The notes: a model not told the origin generated them from the sequence alone. A DNA stretch of 7,820 nt from an uncultured Oscillibacter sp. (GCA_910584075.1 CAJTZI010000072.1:1-7820); one strand, 5' to 3'. Numbered from the stretch's first letter, positions 1-6,600 are shown. Numbers and translations: made by a program.

Positions 1-77
1 CCAGTGTGTAAGATCCAAAATACACCGTTGATAAACTGCCGCGTATCTCGGGCATTGCCTCCTCGCGTCCCCTTTTC
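1..77. repeat. Terminal direct repeat, left copy (contig-end overlap)
   Basis: The first 77 bases are identical to positions 7744-7820, in the same orientation and reaching both window ends exactly. The repeat lies inside an IS5-type transposase frame. Overlapping the two copies joins the N-terminal half of that frame (minus strand, 164 down to 1) to the rest (7743 down to 7581) without a frame break. This is what a circular assembly path, or a collapse of two repeat copies, would leave. The implied closed length is 7743 bp. Confidence 0.97.
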
Positions 78-191
78 ACCTATCGTGTATGGCTTGATTT
101 TCTCCCACGCTCTGTTGCCTATATCATGTCGTTGCTGTTCACCCGCCTTTTTTCTGCCCTCCCGCTATTTTGGGGACTATTATAGCACAGT

Positions 192-212
192 TTTATTGAT
201 GACCCTATCTAA
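192..212. repeat. Terminal inverted repeat of the mini-IS, left end
   Basis: The reverse complement of this 21-base stretch begins TTAGATAGGGTC and ends CAATAAA. It matches 7568-7588 at 18 of 21 positions. Both ends show TA immediately outside GAT, which would fit a 2-bp TA target duplication as in some IS5 subgroups. The precise tip is uncertain by a few bases. Confidence 0.8.
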
Positions 213-267
213 CAGAAAATGGGTGGACTCAGGGTCCTGTCTCTACAAATGATTCATTGGCGCAATA

Positions 268-298
268 AACGCCCGGAGCGTGTCGCGCTCCGGGCGTT
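268..298 (-). terminator. Rho-independent terminator of glnS
   Basis: A perfect 13-bp stem (268-280 with 286-298, core CGCCCGGAGCG) encloses a 5-base loop. It begins 5 bases after the glnS stop codon. On the minus strand the stem ends in GTT and runs into TATTG, a short U-rich tail. The mini-IS lies about 55 bases beyond it, so the insertion does not disturb glnS. Confidence 0.88.
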
Positions 299-302
299 CC
301 CC

Positions 303-2000
303 TTATTTCTTAAAGCTGTCCTTCAGGCTCACGCTTCGGTTGAACACCAGGTTCCCCGGCCTGGAGTCCTTGTTATCCAGGCAGAAATACCCCAGGCGCA
401 TGAACTGGAAATTCGCCGGGGCCGCAGCCTCCCCAAGGCCCGCCTCCACCTTGCAGCCGGTGAGGACCTCCAGGGAGTTGGGGTTCAGGCAGTCCAGGAA
501 GTCCTTGTCCGCCGCGTCAGGGGCCTCGTCGTCAAAGAGGTTGTCGTAGAGCCGGACCTCGGCGTCCACGGCAGAGGCGGCGTCCACCCAGTGGATGGTG
601 GCCCCCTTCACCTTCCGGCCATCGGCGGGGTCGCCGCCCCGGCTCTCGGGGTCGTACTCGCACAAGACCTCCGTCACATTCCCCGCCCCGTCCTTCACGC
701 AGCCGGTGCAGGTGATCAGGTACGCCCCCTTCAGCCGGCACTCCGGGCCGCCGGGGTAGAGGCGCTTGTACTTGGGCACCGGTGTTTCCAGAAAGTCGTC
801 GGCCTCAATCCAGAGGGTGCGGGAGAAGGCCACCTCCCGGGTCCCGGCGGAGGGGTCCAGGGGATTGTTCTCCACCGTCAGGGTCTCCGTCATTCCCTCG
901 GGGTAGTTGGTGATGGTCAGCTTGACGGGCCGCAGCACCGCCATGACCCGCTCCGCCGTCTCGTTCAAATCCTCCCGCAGGCAGTGCTCCAGGAAGCCAT
1001 ACTCCACGATGTTGGCGGATTTGGCCACGCCGATGCGCTCACAGAAGTTCCGGATGGACCGGGGGGTGTAGCCCCGGCGGCGCAGGCCGCAGAGAGTGGG
1101 CATTCGGGGGTCGTCCCAACCGGAGACCCGTCCCTCCTCCACAAGACGCCGGAGCTTGCGCTTGCTCATGACGGTGTGGTCGATGCCGAGGCGGGCGAAC
1201 TCGATCTGCCGGGGCTTGGAGGGCAGGTCACAGTTGTCCACCACCCAGTTGTACAAGGGACGGTGGTTCTCAAACTCCAGGGAGCAGAGGCTGTGGGTGA
1301 TGCCCTCCAGAGCGTCCTGAATGGGGTGGGCGAAGTCGTACATGGGGTAGATGCACCACTTGGTACCACAGCGGTGGTGGGGCAGGTGGTTGATGCGGTA
1401 GATCACCGGGTCCCGCATGTTGAAGTTGCCGGAGGCCAGGTCGATCTTTGCCCGCAATGTCATGGCTCCGTCGGGGAACTCGTCGTTTTTCATCCGCTCA
1501 AAGAGGTCCAGGCTCTCCTCAATGGGTCGGTCCCGCCAGGGGCTGCGGGCGGGCACGCCCACGCTTCCTCGATACTCCTTGAACTCCTCCGGGCTCAGCT
1601 GGCACACGTAGGCCAGGCCCTTTTTGATCAGGCCCACCGCCTGACGGTAGTCCTCGTCAAAGTAGTCCGAGCCGTAGAAAAACCGGTCCCCCCAGTCGAA
1701 GCCCAGCCAGTGGATGTCCTCCTTGATGGCCTCCACATACTCCTCGTCCTCTTTGGTGGGATTGGTGTCGTCCATCCGCAGGTTGCAGAGGCCGCCGTAT
1801 TTCTCCGCAGTGCCGAAGTCAATGGTCAGCGCCTTGCAGTGGCCGATGTGGAGATAGCCGTTGGGCTCCGGCGGGAAACGGGTGTGGACAGTCATCCCCT
1901 CGTACTGTCCGCCGGGGGCGGTGTCCTCCTCGATAAACGCGTGGATGAAGTTGCGGCCCTCCGCCGCCTCCTCCCGGGTGGTCTTGATGTCCTCTGCCAT
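303..2000 (-). CDS. glnS: Glutaminyl-tRNA synthetase (GlnRS)
   Basis: Class I aminoacyl-tRNA synthetase that charges tRNA-Gln with glutamine in the cytoplasm, using ATP. The 565-residue protein is close to the E. coli length (about 554). It has the first class I signature as PPEPNGYLHIGH (residues 43-54) and the KMSKS-type motif as VMSKR (277-281). The C-terminal third is the beta-barrel anticodon-binding part, with PVPKYKRLYPGG typical of GlnRS. I chose the ATG at 2000-1998 because AGGGAGGA sits 8 bases upstream. The frame extends to 2054, but that overlaps the promoter and lacks such a site. Family knowledge: many Firmicutes lack GlnRS and make Gln-tRNA through GatCAB, so its presence marks a subset of Clostridia. 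It follows sigE but has its own promoter and terminator. Confidence 0.97.
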   Translation of the reverse strand: MAEDIKTTREEAAEGRNFIHAFIEEDTAPGGQYEGMTVHTRFPPEPNGYLHIGHCKALTIDFGTAEKYGGLCNLRMDDTNPTKEDEEYVEAIKEDIHWLGFDWGDRFFYGSDYFDEDYRQAVGLIKKGLAYVCQLSPEEFKEYRGSVGVPARSPWRDRPIEESLDLFERMKNDEFPDGAMTLRAKIDLASGNFNMRDPVIYRINHLPHHRCGTKWCIYPMYDFAHPIQDALEGITHSLCSLEFENHRPLYNWVVDNCDLPSKPRQIEFARLGIDHTVMSKRKLRRLVEEGRVSGWDDPRMPTLCGLRRRGYTPRSIRNFCERIGVAKSANIVEYGFLEHCLREDLNETAERVMAVLRPVKLTITNYPEGMTETLTVENNPLDPSAGTREVAFSRTLWIEADDFLETPVPKYKRLYPGGPECRLKGAYLITCTGCVKDGAGNVTEVLCEYDPESRGGDPADGRKVKGATIHWVDAASAVDAEVRLYDNLFDDEAPDAADKDFLDCLNPNSLEVLTGCKVEAGLGEAAAPANFQFMRLGYFCLDNKDSRPGNLVFNRSVSLKDSFKK

Positions 2001-2045
2001 GTGTGTTTCCTCCCTTGCGTACAGCAGGTTTTTGCATAGGGCTAT

Positions 2046-2074
2046 ATTATACAAAATCCTGCCGGAAATTGCAA
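2046..2074 (-). promoter_or_regulatory. Sigma-A-type promoter of glnS
   Basis: On the minus strand, TTGCAA (2074-2069) and TATAAT (2051-2046) are separated by exactly 17 bases. Transcription would begin near 2039, giving a leader of about 40 bases before the glnS ATG. The whole promoter fits in the 90-bp gap after the sigE stop, so glnS can be expressed independently of the sporulation genes. Confidence 0.8.
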
Positions 2075-2090
2075 GGACTTTGCACCCGGT

Positions 2091-2804
2091 TCAGCTCATG
2101 CGCAGAATCTCCTTTTTCAGCCGGGAGATGATCCGTTTTTCCAGGCGCGAGATATAGCTCTGGGAGATGCCCAGCTGGTCCGCCACCTCCTTCTGGGTCT
2201 GCTCCCGTCCGCCCCCTAGGCCGAAGCGCAGGGTGATGATCTGCTTTTCCCGGGGGGACAGGGCGTTGATGGCCGCCGCCAGCAGGCTCCGCTCCACGTC
2301 CTCCTCGATGGGGCGCATCACCGTGTCCTCCTCCGTGCCCAGCACGTCGGACAGCAGCAGCTCGTTGCCGTCCCAGTCCGTATTCAGGGGCTCGTCGAAG
2401 GAGACCTCCCCCTTGCGGTTGGCGTTTTTCCGTAGGTACATCAAAATCTCGTTCTCAATGCACCGGGAGGCGTAGGTGGCCAGCTTGATGTTCTTGTCTG
2501 TACGATAGGTTCCTACCGCCTTGATCAGGCCGATGGTGCCGATGGAGATTAGATCTTCGATGTTGATGCCCGTGTTCTCAAACCGGCGGGCGATGTACAC
2601 CACCAGCCGCAGGTTGTGCTCGATCAGCTCTTTCCGGGCGTTCTCGTCCGTAAGACGTGCCAGCAGCTCCGCCTCCCGCTCCCGGCTCAGGGGCGGCGGC
2701 AGGGTGTCGCTGCCGCCGATGTAGTGGATCTCCGGCTGGGGCAGCAGTCCCATCCGCCGCAGCAGTCCCAGCAGCCCCAAAAGGCCTTTTCGCAACGCTT
2801 CCAT
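2091..2804 (-). CDS. sigE: Sporulation sigma factor, pro-sigma-E
   Basis: Directs RNA polymerase to early mother-cell genes after asymmetric division. The 237 residues align along their whole length with B. subtilis pro-sigma-E (239 as I recall it). There is a basic, hydrophobic pro-sequence (residues 1 to about 27), then YIGGSDTLPPPLSRE at the mature N-terminus. Sigma region 2 spans about 60-130 (NLRLVVYIARRFENTGINIE, then LATYASRCIENEILMYLRK), followed by VSFDEPLNTDWDGNELLLSD. Region 4 has its helix-turn-helix at about 203-224 (TQKEVADQLGISQSYISRLE). The start is ATG 2804-2802 behind AAAGGAGGA, an ideal ribosome site. SpoIIGA, encoded just upstream, should cleave near residue 27. The usual downstream partner sigG is absent; glnS follows. 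Confidence 0.98.
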   Translation of the reverse strand: MEALRKGLLGLLGLLRRMGLLPQPEIHYIGGSDTLPPPLSREREAELLARLTDENARKELIEHNLRLVVYIARRFENTGINIEDLISIGTIGLIKAVGTYRTDKNIKLATYASRCIENEILMYLRKNANRKGEVSFDEPLNTDWDGNELLLSDVLGTEEDTVMRPIEEDVERSLLAAAINALSPREKQIITLRFGLGGGREQTQKEVADQLGISQSYISRLEKRIISRLKKEILRMS

Positions 2805-3675
2805 GGTCTCCTCCTTTTTTGACTTCGCCCCCCCACAGGGCCGTGTATCCGTCTCCCAGGGCCGTGGGCGACAGCGCCGCCGTCAGTCCGGCGTACCGCC
2901 GCCCGCCGATCTCCGCCCAGTCCAGCCGCACCGCCAGCAGCAGTCCCCCCGCTCCCACCGCCCGGTAGGGCAGCAGGCGGGGCCGCAGCTCCGGCGAGGC
3001 CCGCCGCAGGGGCTCCAGCACATCCGCTGGGGACCGCAGGCGCTCCACCGCCACCAGGCGCCGTGCCTCCGGCGGCAGCAGGCCGTCCAATGCGCCGGGG
3101 GCTGCCACCAGCACTGCCTCTCCGCTGCCGGGCTCCCGCAGGGCGCTGCCCGTGTCCCACAGGGCCGTCAGAGCGGCGGAGCGGCCATTCAGGCCCGCCC
3201 GCACCGGCAGCAGGCAGCCTGCCATTCCGTGCCGGGCCGATGCCCGGAACACCACCGCCAGCACCGCGTAGGCCGCCGCCGCCGCGATCAGCAGCACCCC
3301 GGCGTCCACGTCCGTGTAGAACACGCCGTTTACCACCGGCACCCGGCTCCCCGCCAGCAGTCCCAGGGCCAGCACACACCCGGCCATGGCGCTGGAGACC
3401 ATAAAGAGCAGCAGCGTCAGCCGGAAAAACCGCGTCTCTGTGCCGAAGGCCGCCAGAGACATCAGCACCCCCGCCGCCAGCTTCACCGGCGGTGAGGCCA
3501 GAAATCCCCATCCCGGCAGAAACACCGCCGCGGCGTAGGCCCCGCCGGCCAGCGCCGCCAATATGTACCTCCTCCGCCGGAGAGGAATCCCCGCCAGCCG
3601 GCCCACCGCCAGCAGCAGCAGATAATCCATTACCGCATTCAGGATGAATACGCTGTCGATGTACACCACCGTCAC
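2578..3675 (-). CDS. spoIIGA: SpoIIGA, sigma-E processing membrane aspartic protease (3' end overlaps sigE)
   Basis: Membrane protease that removes the pro-sequence of sigma-E in response to the forespore signal. About five hydrophobic segments lie at residues 3-23, 37-55, 63-78, 84-108 and 125-143. A cytoplasmic protease domain follows, with the catalytic-type motif WDTGS at 173-177 (Asp174), then LLPYRAVG (234-241) and GDGYTAL (274-280), where the family normally ends. The start is GTG 3675-3673 behind GGGGGCGGGG; further GTG codons follow within four residues. Oddity: no stop occurs before sigE. The frame stays open 227 bases into sigE, giving 365 residues, of which the last 75 are the out-of-frame sigE sequence (rich in Ala, Gly, Pro and Arg). 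A run of seven G (2828-2834, minus strand) just before sigE is a possible slippage or sequencing-error site. The first 285 or so residues are secure; the tail is not. Confidence 0.9.
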   Translation of the reverse strand: MTVVYIDSVFILNAVMDYLLLLAVGRLAGIPLRRRRYILAALAGGAYAAAVFLPGWGFLASPPVKLAAGVLMSLAAFGTETRFFRLTLLLFMVSSAMAGCVLALGLLAGSRVPVVNGVFYTDVDAGVLLIAAAAAYAVLAVVFRASARHGMAGCLLPVRAGLNGRSAALTALWDTGSALREPGSGEAVLVAAPGALDGLLPPEARRLVAVERLRSPADVLEPLRRASPELRPRLLPYRAVGAGGLLLAVRLDWAEIGGRRYAGLTAALSPTALGDGYTALWGGEVKKGGDHGSVAKRPFGAAGTAAADGTAAPAGDPLHRRQRHPAAAPEPGAGGGAAGTSYGRERPERADRAQPAAGGVHRPPV

Positions 3676-3703
3676 AGCCCCGCCCCCTTTATCCGATGGG
3701 GCT

Positions 3704-3709
3704 ATTATA
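3704..3709 (-). promoter_or_regulatory. Probable -10 box of the spoIIGA-sigE operon
   Basis: A perfect TATAAT on the minus strand lies 28 bases upstream of the spoIIGA GTG. At a 17-base spacing the -35 position reads CTCTTT, a poor match. In B. subtilis the equivalent promoter has an abnormal -35 spacing and depends on Spo0A, so a weak -35 is not surprising. I could not identify a convincing Spo0A box. Confidence 0.5.
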
Positions 3710-3748
3710 GGGCAGGTCCCCGGAAAAAAGAGGTCGGAATATGGACGG

Positions 3749-3777
3749 TTGACGGGGGGGAAAAAGAGCTTTAATAT
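3749..3777 (+). promoter_or_regulatory. Sigma-A-type promoter of the M20 peptidase gene
   Basis: TTGACG (3749-3754) and TAATAT (3772-3777) are separated by 17 bases. Transcription would start near 3784, leaving a leader of about 44 bases. It is divergent from the spoIIGA -10 box, with the two boxes about 60 bases apart. Confidence 0.7.
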
Positions 3778-3827
3778 AGTGGGGAGGAAACCCGTTTTGA
3801 TTCTGTTGTGGAGAGGAGAGTTCCGCC

Positions 3828-5030
3828 ATGCTGCGTGAGGAGAGAAAAGAGGAGCTGATCGAACTGACCCGGGCCCTGGTATCCAAGAGAAGTGAGTCCG
3901 GCCATGAGGCGGAGGCCGCCGGAGTGCTGGAGCGGTATATGCGAGGCCGCGGCTTTGACCGGGTGACCGTGGACGGGCTCGGCAGCGTCATCGGAATGAT
4001 TGCCGGGAACCGCCCCGGCCCCAGAGTGCTGTTCGACGGACACCTGGACACCGTTCCCGTGGCCGACCCCGCCGCCTGGACCCATGACCCTTACGGCTGT
4101 GAGATCGCCGGGGGCCGGATGTACGGCCGGGGCACCTCGGACATGAAGGGCGCTGTGGCGGCCTTCACCGCCGCCGCCCATTTCTTTGCCCAGGACCGGA
4201 ACCGGGACTTTCCCGGGGAGATCTATATCGCGGGCACCGTCCACGAGGAGTGCTTTGAGGGCGTCGCCTCCCGGAGCGTCAGCCGCATCGTCCGTCCGGA
4301 CTATGTGGTCATCGGCGAGGCGTCCCAGTGCGATCTGAAAATCGGCCAGCGGGGCCGGGCGGAGATCGTGGTGGAGACATTCGGTGTCCCCGCCCACTCC
4401 GCCAACCCGGAGAAGGGCGTCAACGCGGTGTACGCCATGTGCAAGGCCGCAGAGGCCATCCGGCAGCTGCCCTGCCCGGAGCACCCGGTGCTGGGCAAGG
4501 GAATTCTGGAGCTGACGGACATCAAGTCCGCCCCCTATCCCGGCGCGTCCGTGGTGCCCTCCCGCTGCCGGGCCACCTATGACCGCCGCCTGCTGCCCGG
4601 AGAGACGGAGGAGAGTGTCCTGGCCCCCATTCAGGCCCTGCTGGAGCGTCTGGCGGCAGAGGACCCCGCCTTCCGGGCCAGGGTCTCCTACGCCGAGGGA
4701 CAGGAGTCCTGCTGCACCGGGGCCTCCATCCGGGGGCGGCGGTTCTTCCCAGCCTGGCTGTACAGCGAGGAGGACGCCTTTGTACAGGCGATCCTGTCGG
4801 AGCTGCGGGCCATGGGCCGGGAGGCGGCAGTGACCCAGTACAGCTTTTGCACCAACGGCAGCCACTACGCCGGCGAGGCTGGCATCCCCACTGTGGGTCT
4901 GGGCCCCTCCCGGGAGGATCTGGCCCACACCGACAACGAGTACATCGAGCTGGAGCAGCTGTTCCTGGCCTGCGAGAGCGATCAGGCCATTATGCGGGCA
5001 CTTCTGCGGTATGATATGCTCCCCCTATGA
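3828..5030 (+). CDS. M20-family zinc metallopeptidase/deacylase, YgeY-like
   Basis: Cytoplasmic dinuclear-zinc amidohydrolase fold; the substrate cannot be read from sequence. The 400 residues show the M20 pattern: GHLDTV with His72 and Asp74, GRGTSDMKGA with bridging Asp105, HEE with catalytic Glu140 and ligand Glu141, IGEAS with Glu164, and a late ligand His367 in AHTDNE. A lid/dimerisation domain fills about 178-300. STNG-like CTNGS (341-345) and GIPTVGLGPSRE (352-363) resemble the YgeY group linked in enterobacteria to selenium/purine catabolism, but no such neighbours are present here. The start ATG 3828 has GAGAGGAGAG upstream. Length and motifs are complete, so it should be active. It has its own promoter and is transcribed away from spoIIGA. 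An IS3 remnant begins at or just after its stop codon. Confidence 0.93.
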   Translation: MLREERKEELIELTRALVSKRSESGHEAEAAGVLERYMRGRGFDRVTVDGLGSVIGMIAGNRPGPRVLFDGHLDTVPVADPAAWTHDPYGCEIAGGRMYGRGTSDMKGAVAAFTAAAHFFAQDRNRDFPGEIYIAGTVHEECFEGVASRSVSRIVRPDYVVIGEASQCDLKIGQRGRAEIVVETFGVPAHSANPEKGVNAVYAMCKAAEAIRQLPCPEHPVLGKGILELTDIKSAPYPGASVVPSRCRATYDRRLLPGETEESVLAPIQALLERLAAEDPAFRARVSYAEGQESCCTGASIRGRRFFPAWLYSEEDAFVQAILSELRAMGREAAVTQYSFCTNGSHYAGEAGIPTVGLGPSREDLAHTDNEYIELEQLFLACESDQAIMRALLRYDMLPL

Positions 5031-5076
5031 GAGACAGTGAAAAACAAAACAGTCTCTGATCGAGGGAGTATTCATA

Positions 5077-5811
5077 TTGAAGAAACAGGATTTGACAGCA
5101 GCGGAAAAAGTGAAAATAATACGAAACTATATGAGCGGTACAGTAGGACGGACAGAATCGGTGAAAAAGGCCAAATGCAGTGAATATGTATTTCAGCAAT
5201 GGGTAAGAAAATACTAAAGAGAGGGGATAGCGGCATTCCTTCCTCGCGAAAAGAACAGCGTATACAGTCCCGAACTTAAGCGGCAAGCCGTGCAATCGTA
5301 CATGGCAGGAGAAGGCAGCCAACAGGAGATCAGTTGAAAACATGGATTGCGTTCACATACTCAACTCCAAAATTGGATAAAGTTGTACAATACTCATGGA
5401 GATTTCAACTCCGTTAAGTATTCAGGAGGTGGGAGCTATATGAAACAGGGACGGGGGACCACACCGGAGGAACGCGTTCAAATCGTCAGGGAGTGTATTG
5501 CCAGCGGTAAGAACTATGGAGAGATGGACTTAAAGCATCAGGTAAGCTACCAACAGGTCCGCAACTGGACACTACGTTTTGAAGAGATGGGAGAGGCCGG
5601 GCTGCAAGACCGGCGCGGTCGCCGTAAGAAAGACCAAACTCCCCGGACGGAATTGGAGCAGGCACAAATTGAAATTGAGCAGTTGAAACACAAGCTGTAT
5701 CTGGCAGAAATGGAGCGTGACCTGCTAAAAAAATTGGACGAGGCGGAGAGGGAGATGCCTCTCAGAAGTAAGACAGCGCCAGGTTTACATGGCAGTCAGG
5801 GAATGTCATGA
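5077..5811 (+). pseudogene. IS3-family transposase OrfA, broken by two stop codons
   Basis: DNA-binding subunit of an IS3-type transposase. One frame runs from TTG 5077, behind GAGGGAG, to 5811 and is interrupted by TAA at 5215-5217 and TGA at 5335-5337. Read through, it shows successive helix-turn-helix units: LTAAEKVKIIRNYMSG with QQWVRKY; then FLPREKNSVYSPELKRQAV with TQLQNWIKLYNTHGDFNS; then GRGTTPEERVQIVRECIASG with YQQVRNWTLRFEEMGEAGL. A leucine-zipper-like coiled coil follows (EQAQIEIEQLKHKLYLAEME). Everything after the second stop is intact and in frame, so each stop could come from one substitution. The tail after LLKKLDEAERE departs from the family, and the OrfB frame begins beneath it. 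A shorter reading from TTG 5347 would make a headless OrfA, which I think is not functional. Confidence 0.88.
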
Positions 5812-6330
5812 AGAACAGGGGTATCCCATTGAAACGGCTTGAAGTCTGCTCCATGCTGCTCGTTCTGCTTACCATAATGGGCTACGGGGAACCTGAGCCG
5901 CAGAACTGAGGAAAATGAGCGCCTGGCGGATAAGATTGAAAAAATCCATGCGGAAAGCCCGGATAAAGGTTACCGGACGCTCAATGATGATCTGCGCCAC
6001 GACTATGGTATCCATGTCAATGATAAGCGGGTGCTGCGTATCTGCCGGGCCAGAGATATACGCTCTACTGTGAAATACAATAACCGTGGCTGCACCAGAC
6101 CGGCCAAAAATTCTCAATACGTTGCCAAAAATCTTCTGAACTGCCAATTTTATGCGGACAAACCCAATGAAAAGTGGCTGACTGATGTGACTGAGTTTAA
6201 ATGGTATGGGGGTTACGGTACATAAGCTCTATCTCAGCGCCATCCTTGACCTCTGTGACCGGCGTATCGTGTCCTATGTACTGAGTGAGCATAATGATAA
6301 CCCACTTGTGTATAAAACCTTTGACAAGAT
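5762..6330 (+). pseudogene. IS3-family transposase OrfB (integrase core), frameshifted and truncated
   Basis: Catalytic subunit of the same element. It is pieced together from three frames: RQVYMAVRECHEEQGYPI up to TGA 5840-5842 and on to about 5890; then, with one base missing, ENERLADKIEKIHAESPDKGY through KPNEKWLTDVTEFKWY to TAA 6223-6225; then, with one extra base in the G run 6208-6212, VHKLYLSAILDLCDRRIVSY to NPLVYKTFDK. The first catalytic Asp is at 6184-6186 (TDVTEF). The second Asp (HSDRG region) and the Glu are missing, because the frame ends near 6330. At least three separate lesions plus truncation show old decay. Confidence 0.88.
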
Positions 6331-6486
6331 ACCATATCCCTCTGCATTGACAGGACATCCATAGGTGCAGGTATATTTATCTCCGATTTCTTCACCATTC
6401 CGACAGTAATGCTCTGTATGATCGCCACGCAAAAAACCAATCACTTCAACTTCAAATTCATATTCTTCATCGAGCCATTTTTTCAT
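6328..6486 (-). pseudogene. TIGR04076-type small protein, 5' fragment
   Basis: The fragment starts with ATG 6486-6484 behind CGGAG and reads MKKWLDEEYEFEVEVIGFLR, then GDHTEHYCRNGEEIGDKYTC and TYGCPVNAEGYGI. The cysteine-rich GEEIGDKYTC..GCPVN pattern is that of the small TIGR04076 family, whose function is unknown to me and whose members are roughly 100 residues here. About 53 residues remain. At 6320-6330 the sequence changes to the truncated IS3 OrfB in the opposite orientation, and the rest of the gene is nowhere in the window. Reading on gives about 18 unrelated residues before a stop. Both genes lost their 3' ends at the same point, so I infer a deletion joining them rather than a plain insertion. 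The family assignment is from memory of the motif. Confidence 0.72.
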
Positions 6487-6540
6487 GTTCAAACTCCGTT
6501 GTTTATGGATTTTACCGTACTTAAAAAGCGGGAATGTTTT

Positions 6541-6577
6541 CTGATCGCCTCTGGCCACGATGACCAGAAGCAATCAG
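6541..6577 (-). promoter_or_regulatory. Long leader hairpin upstream of the TIGR04076-type gene
   Basis: On the minus strand CTGATTGCTTCTGGTC (6577-6562) pairs along all 16 positions with GGCCAGAGGCGATCAG (6556-6541), counting three G-U wobbles, around a 5-base loop. The same wobbles would be A-C mismatches in a plus-strand RNA, so the structure favours minus-strand transcripts. It lies 54 bases before the start codon. No T-run follows directly, so it is not a standard terminator. An upstream segment ACCAGAA (6597-6591) can instead pair with TTCTGGT in the left arm. Confidence 0.5.
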
Positions 6578-6600
6578 GGAAGCTCCTCCTTTCTGGTTTC

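Larger units (their letters stand above)
1..212 (-). mobile_element. Mini-IS of the IS5 family, 5' part (inverted repeat and transposase N-terminus)
   Basis: Read on the minus strand, this part starts at an inverted repeat (212-192) and has a TATAAT-like -10 box at 184-179. It then encodes the conserved N-terminal domain (DUF4096-like) of IS5-family transposases. Recognisable stretches are RHDIGNRAWEKIKPYTIGEK (about 129-70) and RDTRQFINGVFWILHTG near the window start. The frame is open from 164 to position 1 and continues at 7743. No ATG, GTG or TTG lies in frame before the conserved part. A GTG at 142-140 behind a purine-rich stretch is one base out of frame, which suggests a small deletion at the start. 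With 7568-7820 the element totals 388 bp, so it cannot encode a working transposase and could move only if one is supplied in trans. Confidence 0.85.
5031..6330 (+). mobile_element. Degenerate IS3-family (IS150-type) insertion sequence, 3' end missing
   Basis: Two consecutive frames match the helix-turn-helix OrfA and the integrase-type OrfB of IS3-family elements common in Clostridia. OrfA holds two in-frame stops. OrfB holds a stop and two one-base frame changes, and ends about 100 bases after its first catalytic Asp region, before the second Asp and the Glu. The left tip is not defined; it lies between the peptidase stop and the TTG at 5077, possibly touching the stop codon. The right edge, at about 6320-6330, abuts a fragment of an unrelated minus-strand gene, and no right inverted repeat is seen. 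The element is dead. Confidence 0.88.

Noticed and set aside
219..246. GGACTCAGGGTCC-type near-palindrome taken at first as the IS end
   Set aside because: The true inverted-repeat match to the other end is at 192-212. The sequence beyond it has no counterpart outside 7568.
219..2039. 606-residue open frame on the plus strand over glnS
   Set aside because: It is the mirror of a GC-rich gene with biased third positions. glnS on the other strand has clear catalytic motifs, promoter, ribosome site and terminator. The plus-strand product shows no recognisable domain.
2001..2054. Upstream start for glnS adding 18 residues
   Set aside because: It would begin inside the -10 region of the glnS promoter and lacks a ribosome site, while the ATG at 2000 has an excellent one.
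3771..4928. 385-residue minus-strand frame over the M20 peptidase gene
   Set aside because: Same mirror effect. The plus-strand peptidase has all metal ligands and a promoter, and the minus frame has no recognisable motif.
5031..5062. Terminator after the peptidase gene (AGAGAC / GTCTCT inverted repeat)
   Set aside because: Only 6 bp of stem with a 16-base loop and no T-run. It more likely belongs to the IS3 left end or is chance.
5215..5337. Stop-codon recoding (TAA and TGA) in the IS3 OrfA frame
   Set aside because: Two different stops in one decayed element, whose second gene also has a stop, two frame changes and a truncation, indicate mutation. The intact genes nearby use TAA and TGA as normal stops.
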